From positions 17,848,603 through 17,912,602 of the forward strand of contig OY783200.1 of NCBI GenBank assembly GCA_963678675.1: a DNA stretch of 64,000 nucleotides, read 5' to 3'. The notes beneath the pieces are model-generated. The model saw only the letters and a program-made list of their open reading frames with translations, did no database searches and had not been told where the DNA came from. The stretch's first letter is position 1, and every line of letters starts with the position of its first letter. The position numbers and the translations under genes are program-made. This DNA is from Xiphydria camelus (taxonomy: Eukaryota; Arthropoda; Insecta; Hymenoptera; Xiphydriidae). Below are positions 22,016 through 33,801 of this stretch, in pieces.

Positions 22016-22770
22016 TTAGAGAAGGGATAGAGATAAAAGGGCTGGAAATCCTCCCTAAATGGGCCATTTTTCTTCTTAGCTTCAGTGCAGTCGGTTATTG
22101 TTAAAAATTCATATCGGTCACGCTGTAGTTTTTATCTAAAGTAAAGAGTGTAATCGAACTTAGATTCAGTGCGTTTTAATTCATCGCCGATGATCGAATT
22201 CTCTCGGCGTCCTTGCCAAAGAGAATTTAAAATAACCTGGAAGGAAGACCGAGAGAGAGAAGAAAGGGAGAGAGAGAGAGCTGGATACCCAAGGGCAACG
22301 AAACGCTATAGGGGTATATAAGATTCATAAATTCTCTTTTCAATCTAACGTGAAGAATCGCAAAACTCAAATTGATTCCTAATCCGAACCCAATAAACCC
22401 TGGAGTAGACCGCTGAGGATTGAAAGTAGAGTAGCTAGTAGATAATTTCCTGTAGTAACCTCGGTTTCTCTCCTTAATTCCGGTAATTAGTTGTAAACCC
22501 TGTAATTATCATGGGGATCATGGTCCGAATAGCATTAGCTAAGTACAGTGCTCTCGTTTGAGTTAGTAGGCCCTTCGCTTTCTCTGCTTGACGATAAATA
22601 GTCATATGTCACTCCCCAAGACGTGACAGTAGTTTCCTTATTTATTTCACGATTATTCAGCAATGAGTGATTAATATATGGAATGACTTTAGACCAGAAA
22701 AAAGGTATATGACCATCGTAGTCGGCATTCATTTATTGTTATATTATACGTATAAAATGTTAACACCGGA
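22016..22770. other. Intergenic DNA with GA-rich run
   Basis: A GAGAGAGAGA-type run at about 22245-22280. No gene. Confidence 0.4.
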
Positions 22771-22939
22771 CACCGCCGCAATTAAATGATTTTTCCTCAC
22801 TCATGCCCATTTCGAGGCCTTTTCCAGTCTACTTTTAGACTGCAAGATGGCGCTTTTCCCCGCTTGACACCGACTGAGAGTCCGTAGGCTATTAAAAACA
22901 TTTTACTCGGACTGATGCGAATACTCACAATCAGTCGAA

Positions 22940-23095
22940 GTAGGTCCTTTTATCAAATTGACGAGCGGAACGTGAAATGAGTAGAGTATAGCTAACTCAC
23001 TTTGTCAGCTGACACTGTTGCAGTCTGATTGGTGCGATTGCTTAGTTCGAAATGGGCCTTTTTCAAATTGACGATCGCAACGTGAAATTAACCGT
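22940..23095. repeat. Short direct repeat
   Basis: ATCAAATTGACGAGCGGAAC near 22954 and TCAAATTGACGATCGCAACG near 23065. Both continue into GTGAAAT and lie beside CCATTTCGA/GAAATGGGCC words that may be eroded inverted ends. Confidence 0.45.
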
Positions 23096-23168
23096 ATCGA
23101 ATCGATTCTTTCGAGTCGACTGACGGACGCACGAGAATATACCGAACCTGTAAGTGTAAAATCACAAT

Positions 23169-23399
23169 ATGGAGAGAAAAAGCGCCATTATCCGGAACAG
23201 CGATGAAGAAGGCGACGAATTTCAAAATAACATGAAACAATAGCTGGATTGTACTTCGACATCGAGTGTAGAGATAAATTTACATTCGTTGAGTTATCAA
23301 GAGAATGTAGAAAGCGATAATAACCTCGCTGACGACAACAACTTTCCGCAGCATGTCTTCAATGAAGCTCGTGAGGCTGAGTTTATAAAATTGCTTTAG
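23169..23399 (+). pseudogene. Possible transposase-leader relic, 77 codons with one stop
   Basis: From ATG 23169 the frame is acidic (NSDEEGDEF) and continues through one internal TAG near 23241 to TAG 23397-23399. About 160 bp downstream, 23560-23680 translates across a frame change into a Cys/His-rich stretch (HCCYCGKNVRG, then THGFKCTLHEGSPFVC). An acidic N-terminus plus a Cys-rich C-terminus resembles internally deleted piggyBac-type ORFs, but the middle is gone and this is a weak guess. Confidence 0.25.
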
Positions 23400-23415
23400 A
23401 TTTTTGCCATTTTTT

Positions 23416-23460
23416 CAATGGGGGGGGGGGGGGAGCCCTCCCAACCCCCCTCCTCCTCCT
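23416..23460. repeat. Poly-G run and purine/pyrimidine tract
   Basis: About fifteen consecutive G (23419-23433), then C-rich CCTCCTCCTCC. Potential G-quadruplex and a likely assembly weak point. Confidence 0.7.
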
Positions 23461-23819
23461 CCCACCACTCTCCGTAAATGGACATTCATGAGGAAAAAGA
23501 GTATACGTCATTCAGATTACCACCTTATGACATAATAAGATACTACTAATGTTTCTTTCACTGTTGTTACTGTGGGAAAAATGTACGGGGAGTAAGAGCA
23601 CGCATGGTTTCAAATGTACCCTCCACGAAGGAAGTCCGTTTGTGTGTGACCTTTGCAACTAAGTGGACAGAAAATGGTGCACATACTTTTCCCCACAGAA
23701 ATGTTTACTTATCGCACGTATCGGGCAAGTGTGTGCAAAACGTCTGAGTCTTATTATTAATTTATAATTCATCATGTTGGTGACAAATGTTTGTTCTTCG
23801 AATTTAAATATTTAAATAG

Positions 23820-24059
23820 ATGTCTACTGATAATAAAGACATAATAAATAACATTTTGATGGCCACAGCACTTCAACTGGGTAGAAGCTATGGCATTCAA
23901 AATAGGGCCTCGCGTTGCGAATTAAAATTTTACTTCTATTTTGATCGCCAGAGCCCCTTCACTGTGTCAGTTTCGGACTTAGAATATTTTCAACATGACG
24001 AACGGGACTTAGAACAATTTCGATCTCCTGCATATAGGGACATGAAAATTTATTTGTAA
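23820..24059 (+). CDS. 79-codon ORF, unknown
   Basis: Starts MSTDNKDIINNILMATALQL and ends at TAA. Composition is protein-like, with no runs, but there is no motif I recognise. It lies just downstream of the possible Cys-rich relic. It could be a TE fragment or chance. Confidence 0.2.
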   Translation: MSTDNKDIINNILMATALQLGRSYGIQNRASRCELKFYFYFDRQSPFTVSVSDLEYFQHDERDLEQFRSPAYRDMKIYL

Positions 24060-24460
24060 ATAAATGGACAAAAATTGTAATTTGTTCAATTATTAAATCA
24101 ATAATTATTTGATTTTAATCCCCAGAGTATATCCGGGATGTGTTCAGCAAGTTATGAACTATATTTTTCATTAAAACGCACAGATTGTTATAATAAATCA
24201 AAGACAATCAATTAATGTAGGATGAATAAACATTCACATAAAATTATTTATGTATTAATATCATAATTTGCGTCTATGCAAGAATATTTATCAAAAGATA
24301 CAATCATAAATTTAGAAAAATGTTGAGAAAAGAATAATACAATTATAAAATCTCATTTATTCCAGCTCTTTCTTGTTGACTGGAAAAGCAACACACATTT
24401 GTACATCAAACTTCATATGAACATCAATAGTGATAATATCGCAGGAGCGTGCAGTAGATG
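24060..24460. other. AT-rich intergenic DNA
   Basis: No gene seen. Confidence 0.4.
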
Positions 24461-24550
24461 AGAACTCGAGGCCATCCACCGATCAACGAAGATAAGCAGC
24501 AGAAAGTGCGGACAGTAGTTGGATGGGTGACGGCTGACAATGAAAACACT
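24461..24550 (+). mobile_element. 5S rRNA-derived fragment (5S pseudogene or SINE3-like)
   Basis: ACCGATCAACGAAGATAAGC followed by AGTAGTTGGATGGGTGACGG closely follows the 3' two-thirds of insect 5S rRNA. It includes the internal A-box-like AAGATAAGCAGC and the C-box-like TTGGATGGGTGAC in correct order and spacing. Substitutions and the divergent start argue against a working 5S gene. 5S-headed SINEs are known in animals, which is the other reading. Confidence 0.6.
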
Positions 24551-25440
24551 AGACCATTTGCATGCGCAAGCGCGCGCCTAAAACGTATTTCATAATGACA
24601 TTTACCTTTACTTTAACACTAATTTTATCAAATTGAATTTCCCCGCTTTAACTATCGAATACCATATCGATATCGATTATCAAATAACCAATGGGGATAG
24701 GTGGCCACGACTTTTGATTATCGATATATCGATTATCAGCTAACCAATGGTGATAGGTAACTACGACTTTCAATTATATCACGCTGGCTTTTATTGGATA
24801 GGATATGCGAATAATTTACAGGCTATTAACACATTCCATGAATGCACGTCCCGTGCGCGGAGTCCCTGTGTGCGTTATAAGATTCGAGGCGTTGCAAAAT
24901 AATTTCGCAAATGCATCAGCTGGTAGGTGAAGCTCCGCGCGCGCGGCGTGTGCGATCACTATAATTATTTCGCCGCTCGTTAAGTATAATAGACAATGGG
25001 GAGAATTGTCCTGTTGAAATTGGCACGGCGCGATCTTCGGCTCCTTGGAAGACGTCGCCAAGGTATTTGCGAACTTCTCGTCAGGCGATCACGCCGATGT
25101 ATCTTCATACGTGATTTTATCATTCCTCTTCTACACTTTGCTATTATAGATGACGATGTGACGCATCCTATATTCGTATAGCTAATAATGCCGGGTTATA
25201 TTAGGAGGTTGCATTGAAAGCCGCTATTCTCCTGTATTTGTAGATGGCTCTAACTACTCATGTCATGCGCAGCGACTAATACTTCTTATATCACTCAAAA
25301 TTCTGGACATTTCTCATTAAGATTTACTCATCAAACTGCCATTTTTGATTAATATAAGTCTATGCCTAAAACAAAAGGAAATAGAATACGACAAGTTGTT
25401 TTTTCGGTGTGTACTTCTACACTACTTTTATTTTTTTTTT
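24551..25440. other. Intergenic DNA with short direct repeat
   Basis: Near 24660-24775, TATCGATTATCA, AACCAATGG and GATAGGT recur in order twice. About 24830-25090 is CpG-richer. No gene. Confidence 0.4.
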
Positions 25441-25441
25441 A

Positions 25442-25823
25442 AAGTGCTGCGGCTCATCAATTACTTGTCCAAACTTATGCTGAATCTGTTCGACCAAAAA
25501 CAGTATGTAGAGACTGGTTTTACCGCTTCAAAATTAGAAACTATGATGTTCACGACAAGCAACGGCCAGATCAAACAAAGAAGTTCGAAGATGAACAACT
25601 GCAAGCTTTATTGGAAGAAAACCCTACTCAAACGCTCAAAGAGTTAACTCAACAGCTTAAAATCGATACAAATCTACAATTTCACGACGTCTACATACCA
25701 TGGGAAAGATTGAAAAAGAAGGAAAGTGGCTGCCACATGAATTGACCGAAAATGTCACTGCTAATCGTCTGAACATCTGGATTTCTTTGTTTGCAAATCA
25801 TAAAATGAAAAGAGCTCTTTCAC
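25442..25823 (+). pseudogene. Mariner transposase fragment (N-terminal region)
   Basis: Family hallmarks in order: CRDWFYRFK (25505-25535), KKFEDEQLQALLEE, KELTQQLK, then after a frame change near 25685, HTMGKIEKEGKWLPHELTEN and NHKMKRALSH. These correspond to the paired helix-turn-helix DNA-binding half of mariner transposases (SETMAR/irritans type). The catalytic DDD domain is absent: sequence ends before the first Asp. It is a 5' fragment with no intact frame. Confidence 0.85.
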
Positions 25824-26366
25824 ACGATCCGTTTTTTAACGGACCGGTGAAACTAACGAAATGGTGAAACTACAGGACGCGCAACGTGAGCTCCCTTTCA
25901 CGTTATTCGTTTTTTTCAAGGGACCGGTAAATTGACGGACCGGTGAAAATCATACGTTTCCAGTGAATTTTGATATATTTTTTTTTTGAAACATGGAGAA
26001 AAAAGTTCATATATACAAAGTTGTTTATGCCATTAATAATACGCTTGAATCTTTAAAGTTAAAATTTATTTTTCAAATCGACGTATACCATTAACGGCGC
26101 GTGAAAAAAATCTAAAAAAATTCAGGTAATGTTTTTTCATCAAGTATGACTATGTAAATAAAAATCAGATTTTTTCTGAAACCCTCATGAAGAAAAGTGG
26201 CTGTCTTGACACAGAATGCCCCATATATAAAATTTAGGCTTGCTACTATGACGTAGGTTACCTAATTTTTTTACGAACTTTAAAGCGTCTGGCGGAAGTT
26301 AGGGCTCACGGAAAGTGTCTGGCAATAATGAATGTTGGTTTTTAACAATATTGTGTAAAACACATA
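25824..26366. other. Intergenic DNA with short GGACCGGT repeats
   Basis: ACGGACCGGTGAAA occurs near 25840 and 25935, with AAGGGACCGGTAAA between, all close to the end of the mariner relic. No gene. Confidence 0.4.
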
Positions 26367-26618
26367 TGAGGGGTATAGATGCAAAACCCGCCAACTCACA
26401 TTTAATAGCAATTCACAGGAGACGTGAAAAACTAATACAGACGGCCATTGCCTTGCACGTATAAGCGTATTTTCTACCTTATATTATTAACAGTTTAAGG
26501 TGGAATTTGCACCTAAATTATGTTCGACCTTATGCACGTACTTATAAAGAACAAATTCCCGTATCTAACTCAAATTTCACAAAAATGGACTTAGCGGATT
26601 TTGCATCTATACCCCTCA
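26367..26618. mobile_element. 252-bp MITE with TA flanks
   Basis: Ends TGAGGGGTATAGATGCAAAA and its complement TTTTGCATCTATACCCCTCA, each flanked by TA (26365-26366, 26619-26620). No coding capacity. A TA duplication is typical of Tc1/mariner-mobilised MITEs. Confidence 0.8.
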
Positions 26619-27125
26619 TATATAAAAACCAGCTATCATACTAACTACTATTTAGGTTTTAACAAGACGTCGCGCAATTCCAACATTTCCTTTTCTGAGT
26701 CTTGTTTCAATCTCCTTCACTTCCTCCTCCTCCAGTAGCTTAGGTCAAATTTTCAGTTTCATGCCTATGCTTTCTAATATTCTCATTTGCATACTGGCTT
26801 TGACACATTGTTAGCGAAGTTCGTTCCGAGAGCAAAATAAACAAAAGCAAACCCTTTTCTTCCTTCTCTCTTCCTCTTGCTTATCGCAAAACGCATTAAT
26901 AATTCACAGTCAATTGCAGATCGTGATGTACAGCAACACCAGGGTAGTTGACCGCTGATCAAAGGATCACCTCCAAAACTAACTGCCGCTTAAATTTTAA
27001 TAACACCCCGCGACAGTTCCAACTCTTCTTTCCTTCACTTCCCCCTTAATTCCCATCTCTCCTTCTCCCTCTCTCTCCCTCTCCCTCCCTCCCTCTCCCT
27101 TTCTCTCTCTCTATCCCTCATTCAC
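26619..27125. other. Intergenic DNA ending in a CT-rich tract
   Basis: About 27055-27125 is almost pure C/T (CTCTCCCTCTCCCTCC). No gene. Confidence 0.5.
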
Positions 27126-27850
27126 TCCCCGAGCTCTCCCAAGCCGCGTGCACATTTCGCGTGCGAAGACGCGCCCCGTAACTCACCGAGTCCATATCTC
27201 TCCGCGCTCATCTACCGAGAGCTCGCCTCCTCTTTGCCGAGCCCTCCTCCTCTCACGGAGTACTCGGTTATCTGCGTGACGTATGCGCGCGCGTGACGTT
27301 TCGTTAATATACGGTTAACGAAACGGCGCGAGAGTCGCGCGGGCCGCCTTAACCCCGGGCTCGCAGCGCGATAGAGGGCACTGCGGTCGGCGGTCGTGCT
27401 GCCGCAGTAGAAAGACCGCGCAGCGGGGACAATGCGTAATCCGTACGGCGGGCGCTCTCTCGCGTTAGCGCGTGCGGGGAGCGCGTGTGCACACATACGC
27501 GATTCATGAATTACGGTCCAGATAGAGCCGGCAAATATAGGCGCGTTAGACGAGAGAGGCCGTGATTCATCGTCTCTGAACGTCTCTTTACCCGCTTCGT
27601 CTCCTTATCCCGCCGAGGCGCGGCAATAGCTCGGAAGGCAACAAACTATAGGCGGCTATACCTACGACGCGGTATTGCGTAGCCGGAGAAATGACCGAAG
27701 GACCCTGCAATCCTCGGCGCGGGCTTTCGAAGTACACCCGATGAGCCTTTTTGTTGTATTTCTTTGTTTCACGCCACGCCGCGTGTAGTGGTGTTTCAGG
27801 GCGGGCAACGATCACTGGGAGATCTCCTTAGAACGGTGCTGTGTCGAGGA
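27126..27850. other. CpG-rich islet, possible promoter region
   Basis: Dense CpG with GCGCGCGTGACG, GTCGCGCGGGCCGCC and similar words. It contains a small palindrome, CGTTAATATACGGTTAACG, near 27300. Such islets often overlap insect transcription starts, but no exon or core promoter can be assigned. Open frames here are composition-driven. Confidence 0.35.
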
Positions 27851-28536
27851 GTAACGAGCTCGGATTATCTGCCGTTAGGAGCCCATAAATAAAGGGAGCC
27901 ACCTCGTGAAGTCTACGGTGACTCGCTAATAAGCTGGTAATGAAACTTTCCTCAGGACTGTTACGGTGTGTCGCGTTTGTGCTGCAGGAATTATGTGGCG
28001 GGTGCTAAGCGATCTCTCTGTCGCGTTATGAGGAGATAATTGATAGTGGAAAATGGAGCGAAGTTAATAGAAGTCATGATGCGTTGGCGGTACCTGTTTT
28101 GGCTTCTGGTAAAAGATTTGTACCTGGGAAACAGTGGCGCAGGACATTTTTCTAAAATAGTACCCTCTAGTGGTATATCTCGATACAGTAATTTTTAAAA
28201 TACATTTCATTGGAAAGTAGGGTGAAAAAGGAACAAACGCTCCAGTTTTGGTTCAATTTTGAACGTGATTGTCTCGGAACACTGTGTTGTACAGATAAGT
28301 GAAAAATCGAACTCTTTTCTCATGTAAAAGCACAAACATTTCTCATTTAAACTTATTTTCGATATCTCCAATCGTTCTCAAGATAATCGACTTTGAAAAT
28401 GCATGTTGTGGCGACCCATCACGCTTCGACGGCCTGCCGCCAGATGGCGCCGACCCTCTCGGCCATTGACTCCGCGGCTCCCGGCCCACGACTCTCGGCT
28501 TCTCGTTAGTGGTCCAACAACGGGCAAGTTACTATA
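27851..28536. other. Intergenic DNA
   Basis: Contains CAGATGGCGC near 28441, a word seen again at about 29551 and 30899. No gene. Confidence 0.4.
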
Positions 28537-28993
28537 CAGGGTGATTCGAAATGGGCGCACTTCCTCTCGTAGAGAGATTCTTCGCAAAAAACTGAACCGA
28601 AAGTTCCTGTACAAAATGTTTGTGCTCCGCCTAGTTTACAAGATAATCCAGTTCGAAAATATCCAATCCAAAGTCAGATTCAAGGGACAACCAGGGCCGT
28701 GATAACTGGGGTCAACTTCATAAGACTGACAGACAAATTATGTATCGCGATAAAGTCGAATGCGAAACAGATAGGACTAACTATAGAATGCTTACTCACT
28801 AATCTTATGAAGTTGGCCCCAGTTATCACGGCCCTGGTTGTCCCTTGAATCTGACTTTGGATTGGATATTTTCGAACTGGATTATCTTGTAAACTAGGCG
28901 GAGCACAAAAATTTTGTACAGGAACTTTCGGTTCAGTTTTTTGCGAAGAATCTCTCTACGAGAGGAAGAGTGCGCCCATTTCGAATCACCCTG
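28537..28993. mobile_element. 457-bp palindromic MITE with TA duplication
   Basis: Ends CAGGGTGATTCGAAATGGGC and its complement, flanked by TA at 28535-28536 and 28994-28995. Arms 28537-28725 and 28803-28993 are almost identical, and the loop is about 77 bp. The CAGGGTG terminus is shared with the elements at 10326, 31609 and 60749. Confidence 0.9.
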
Positions 28994-30244
28994 TATAAGA
29001 CCGTAACTGCCCGTCTCTCACGGAGGACCACAGAGCGTCTAAGGCAGGAGTCGGCCTCGCCTTACTGACGAGTCCATGGGCCGACTCCAGGACGAAACGC
29101 TCCGCCACGAGTTGGCGAACTCACTTTTCGTTCGCCACAATGTCAACTGGGGTTTTTTATGTCATCCTTATAATACTTGTACTTGTATTAGTTAATTAAC
29201 TGATATAGTATTTTTGCAGAGATCTTAACTCCATCTTTAATTTTAAGGCTACTGTGTGTTAGTCACGAATGATTGACACATAATGGTATTTCTAGACCAA
29301 TCGCTAATACGACACATCAACAAACTCAGTAGAGTTTCGCATCGAGGACTAAAGAAACCTTTTTTTTTTTTAGATTTACAGCCATACGAGACCGACATGA
29401 ACCAACCGCTCGATCTTAAATATTCGCAAAAAGCTTCGCGGTCGGGCGAAAGGAACGGTTCGAAGGAGACGCGAGGGCAAGAACGAAATGTTACTCTCCC
29501 GCGATAAGTCCCCTGTATGATATTGGTACAAAAGTACCAATCCAACCAACAGATGGCGCTGCGAATATGCAACTATACAATCCCAGGTGAGATCATACGA
29601 TTGGCTCAATATCGGCACAATATTGGGAATCGGCATCACCAACATTGGCGTGATATCAGCTCTTGATATTGATCCGGTACTAGCAGCATGCTAGAATAAT
29701 AAGATAGATGCGATATCGAATGCCTACATTAGCTTTATGCTAGAAAATGGCATTGATCCAATGTTGGAAGACAACGTCGATTTCACTTTTTCGAGTTAAC
29801 TATTTTGTTACGACAGTTTTCTGCGAATTAATGTGAACACGGCATAATATTGTCAATTCTGCAAGTTATTTCCACGTGAATTACATATTACATAACCTGT
29901 ACACAGTATTTCATTTGTGTTAATGCGAGTTACATATTTATAGATTACTTTGAGTCGTTTTTTGTCTTTTTGTTGATCTTATAAGAAATATTGATATTCA
30001 TAGTTTTTAATGGTTATCTAACGTAATGGATATCACGCCTATATATATATATAAAAAGGGAAAAAATTATTACACTGAATGAACACACATCAATGACGCA
30101 GAGAATTATTGCAAAAGAGTGTTTTGTGAGTCTGGAAGCTGTAAACAAAATAATGAAGCAGAAAAGGGAGAATAGATGAGTGGAAGTGAAATGAAAAGGA
30201 AAATGTTGAAGAAAGAGAAAAACAACTCCTCGAGGTGAATGTTT
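28994..30244. other. Intergenic DNA
   Basis: Short words around ACAGATGGCGCTG and CATACAATC-like sequence near 29545-29585 recur at 30890-30935, hinting at an old repeat spanning the Tc1 fragment. There is a TA microsatellite at about 30042-30052. No gene. Confidence 0.4.
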
Positions 30245-30515
30245 TCTTTTACGCAATAGCAAACTGAACCTCGGAAAAACGAGCTTTAATCTTCAACAAG
30301 ACTTAGAAAAGGCTGAAGTGAAAATTCATGACTCTACAGTTTGTAGACGACTACTAGAGGGTGGAAGAAAAACCTTAAGACCGCAGAAGAAATAATTCTT
30401 GACGTCTGCTATGATGAAGAAAAGGCTAGCTTTGACCAAAAAATATGCTCACTGGGCTGCAAAAGACTGGAGAAAAGTATTATTTTCCGATGAGACATAC
30501 TTTCTAGTATAATTT
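30245..30515 (+). pseudogene. Tc1-like transposase fragment
   Basis: Translation shows the end of the DNA-binding domain (VKIHDSTVCRRLLEGGRK), then LTSAMMKKRLALTKKYAHW and the first catalytic Asp in KVLFSDETYF. This order is diagnostic of Tc1-family transposases. Stops occur near the start and just before FLTSAMM. Sequence after the first Asp is unrelated, so only about a quarter of the gene remains. Confidence 0.85.
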
Positions 30516-31032
30516 TCATACTACTTGTTAGGGCTGGTGTTTTCAGATATTATATCGTTACTAGCCCGATATCCTTCAACTATTTAAAGTTCAGTATGGA
30601 TATTCCTGGACCACTTCGATAGTGATCTGGTTGAATATGAATAGTTCAACACTGGGATGCCTTCGTAACTTTCATACTGACGTGGTACCGCATTAATGTC
30701 GAAAAACTAATATCGACTATCAATACTGGCCATGTAAAGGAATAATATTATCGCCAATATGGCTCCAATATTGGCAGACGATACTGGATTGCTAATGCTA
30801 AAACAGTACTGACCCGCGTTACCAATGTCGGAAAACCCTACCTGGGATCATATACTCTCGCTAAAGTATAACAGTGAGCATGTACCGACGTATCAAACAG
30901 ATGGCGCTGGGGATATGCATGTGTACAATCACATACGCTCACTAAAGCATGACAGTGTTTGTACGCATATAGCGAAGATGCCGTTCATGGAGTTTAGAAG
31001 TCCCTCGCAGTACGTCCCACCATAAGGTCTGT

Positions 31033-31172
31033 TCCAACCGAGCCGAAAACCGTACACCGAACGGTACACGTCAGGCGCAGTAGAGAAGGTGGAATGGATT
31101 TTCATTACTGTGCATGACTGTTTCTCTACTGCGCATGACGTGTACCGATGTACGGTTTTCAGCTCGGTTGGG
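31033..31172. repeat. 140-bp hairpin
   Basis: CCAACCGAGCCGAAAACCGTAC pairs with GTACGGTTTTCAGCTCGGTTGG, both read in shortened form here; inside, GCAGTAGAGAA pairs with TTTCTCTACTGCGC. No coding capacity. Confidence 0.8.
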
Positions 31173-31608
31173 CAGGTATAGTCACGGCGATGACGAGATC
31201 GCATGGATGCGTTCTCCGTACGGGTCTTCAGGTGGACATAAAGGTAATTGCAGTATTTAGTGCGAGGCATTAAACATTCACGTATCTATCGCCTCTTGCT
31301 CGGACCGATCCTCCGCGCCCTAGCGCCACACATCCCCCATACCGCGAGGGACTCATCCTCTCCTCTTCTCGCGCTCCGCGGAACGCGCGCGTACGCGGGA
31401 TGAGGAGAGGGTTGGCGAATGCAGAAATGCAAGAGAAGTACGGGTATGCGCGAGTACTAACAATAAGTGAGTTATGGCTCTCGAGCAGATATATCAACTC
31501 CTTCATTTCCGCCGCAGACTCGGTAGGGTCCGCGTGCGGGACTATAGGCGTTCGTATCCCGGGTTCGGCGGCGCACGGTCTTTGCTCGCGGATACGCGTG
31601 TGAATATA
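31173..31608. other. CpG-rich stretch
   Basis: GC-rich with many CpG between about 31290 and 31600. Frames on both strands appear composition-driven, and I see no splice-supported exon. Confidence 0.35.
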
Positions 31609-32020
31609 CAGGGTGTTTCACCTATCTTGACCACCTCAAATATCACAGTAGTCTTTGATGATATGAAAAAGTGTTGAGAGGAAAAATTGTTCGATACAAA
31701 GGGGCAAATACTGTTTAGTCCGGTCAAAATAGACATTCACCCTTGCATAAATTCCCAAGAAGCTGAAAATTTACATGAATGTTAGGGATACCATTATAAT
31801 AAAATTGTGAAAAGTCCCCATCGATCCCGTGTGTGCAAAAAATTTTATGGAAGGTCAAAGTTCGCAAAAATGGGTTTCTTGGATTTATTAGCGAAACGGT
31901 TAGCGCGCTTTATGATAAAAATAGTTCAGACAAAAATTGTAAATCATGCAATTCTCTACAAAAATTGTTGTTACACTTTCTTCCTATGATTCACCATTTC
32001 TGAGAAAAAGCCGTTCTAAA
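31609..32020. repeat. Single-ended CAGGGTG-type element relic
   Basis: TACAGGGTGTTTCACCTATC marks a terminus like those of the palindromic MITEs, followed by about 400 bp of AT-rich DNA without a matching second end. The 60-codon frame at 31807-31989 has no recognisable domain. Confidence 0.45.
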
Positions 32021-32251
32021 GTTGTATTCTCCATAACATGCATGACTACGCTGCCTATGTACATCACATTGGACGTATAATATAAGTAAAACTATTCTGT
32101 TGGTGCATAATTATTGCGGCTTTTTTGGCGGCTTCTTTTTCTTTAAAAATTGGCATTTCGTTAATTTTTTTTCATTAAAATAATCTTCTCTATTTAGTTA
32201 ATAAAATGCGTGTCGAAAAGCATGTCCATATTCGTCATACCGTGAGTGCAC

Positions 32252-32796
32252 CGGTATCCGACCGTGTATGGGTATCCGTCCACCGAAGGTCGGTTATGAA
32301 AATATCTAATATTTAACATTTTTAAATGTTTAAAATTTATTAATTTGTTTCGATGTGTGGCGCTAACATCATGCTTTGAATGTATTTCGTTAGAAGAGTA
32401 GGTTAGGATTGGAAATCAGTAGTTCAGATGGATACGACAAAATGTAAGTAACAAACATATTAAAATATGTTTAAATCGATGAATAATATATTGTAATATA
32501 AATTAAAATTATTGGAAGTGCTGAAAAAGACATTTTATTATTGTAAAATTACGTTATTCGGTACCGGCGCGGAGCGAAAACAGACGGTCGAATACTGACC
32601 TTTTTGACCCTTCACTTTAAAATTTTATTATTTAATTATTATGAATCCCTTTTTAAATTTAAAAATTTTTTTTATTTATGAAAAAGAGTCCATCATTGTA
32701 TTATATTTACCTACTCTTCTTCCTATATTTGGCCATGGTAATTAAATATTACATTTCCCGCTAAAAAAATCTTACATGGACGGATACCGGTGCACA
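32252..32796. repeat. Possible TIR pair around 0.5 kb
   Basis: TGCACCGGTATCCG (about 32254) and CGGATACCGGTGCA (about 32780) form a 14-16-bp inverted pair around AT-rich DNA with a GGTACCGGCGCGG word near 32561. There is no obvious target duplication. Confidence 0.4.
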
Positions 32797-32802
32797 CACA
32801 TT

Positions 32803-33005
32803 ATGCTCTACCACTTCGAGAAAGAATGGAAGGCGGCACAGTCATTTCACAATCTTAACGAATTTTTCGGCGAGGGAACAATCAGCAAAATCCAAATTGA
32901 AAGATAGTTCAAAAAGTTCAAAACGGGCGATACAAACCTTACAGATGACGAAGGAAGAGGTCAACCATCTGATTTCGACGACCAGGCACTTTTGGCAGGG
33001 GTGGC
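32803..33005 (+). pseudogene. Mariner transposase N-terminal fragment
   Basis: Starts MLYHFEKEWKAAQSFHNLN and continues with FFGEGTISKIQIER, a stop (TAG, where relatives have Trp), FKKFKTGDTNL, DDEGRGQPSDFDDQALLA. This is the first helix-turn-helix module of a mariner transposase. It runs straight into the tandem repeat at 33009 and has no catalytic region. Confidence 0.85.
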
Positions 33006-33008
33006 GAT

Positions 33009-33428
33009 CGGATTATCATCTGCCATATTGGATCCGCCATCTTTGATTTGAAAATAGTCCGATTTGGATATCAGTATCGTAATGAGCGACCCAAAAAACC
33101 CCGAGTAACAAGTTTCGGGCGATAATCTTCAAATTCTAAAAATGTCTGGAATTCATCATCCGTCATATTACATTCGCCATCTTGGATTTGAGTATAGATC
33201 GATTTGGATATCAGAATCGTAATAAGTGACCCCGAAAGCCCCCGAGTAACAAGTTTCGGGCCATAATCTTCAAATTCAAAAAGTTCTGGAATTCATCATC
33301 CGCCATATTGCATTCGCCATCTTGGATTTGAGTATAAATCGATTTGGATATCAAAACCGTAATGAGCGACCTCGAAAACCCCCGAGTAATAAGTTTCGGG
33401 CCATAATCTTACCATTTTGATAAATATC
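33009..33428. repeat. Three tandem units of about 140 bp
   Basis: Units start at about 33009, 33147 and 33289. Each has CATCATCCGYCATATT-like sequence, CGCCATCTTGGATTTGA, GATTTGGATATCA, CCCCGAGTAA and AAGTTTCGGG(C/G)CATAATCTT. Copies 2 and 3 are closest. A partial fourth start (GGAATCCATCATCCGC) follows. Confidence 0.85.
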
Positions 33429-33479
33429 TGGAATCCATCATCCGCTGGTCGATATATCGACCACCCCGGGCTCTAAAGG

Positions 33480-33801
33480 TTAAACACTTTGGACTTCAGG
33501 TAACCCCAAAAGAAAAAAGTCTAGTGCCGTCAAATCTGGTAAATGGACAGGCCATGGAATATCGCCATTTCTGCCGATGAGACGACCAGGAAAAGCAAAT
33601 CCATTTAAACATTGGCAATGTATGGCTTTTTGCACCATCTTGCTGGAAGAGTGTTTCATCATCAGGATCATATTCATCGATTCCAGGCAGACCAAAAGTT
33701 ACCAACATGTTAGCATAGCATTCAGAGTTTACAGCAAACGCACGTTGTTTACTAGACCAACGTTCCATGGCTACTAACAGTTTCACTTGTCTAGACGTCA
33801 A
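33480..33801 (-). pseudogene. Mariner-type transposase C-terminal fragment
   Basis: On the minus strand: SECYANMLVTFGLPGIDEYD, then the second catalytic Asp in ETLFQQDGAKSH. After a frame change come RLIGRNGDIPWPVHLPDLTA and LDFFLLGL, which contain the third catalytic Asp. It resembles the 10844-11803 relic in the PDLT-LD region but keeps QQDG rather than QQNG. Both ends are missing. Confidence 0.8.

Noticed and set aside
33009..33428. Regular spaced repeats considered as CRISPR
   Set aside because: Units are contiguous tandem copies with no unique spacers, and the DNA is eukaryotic.
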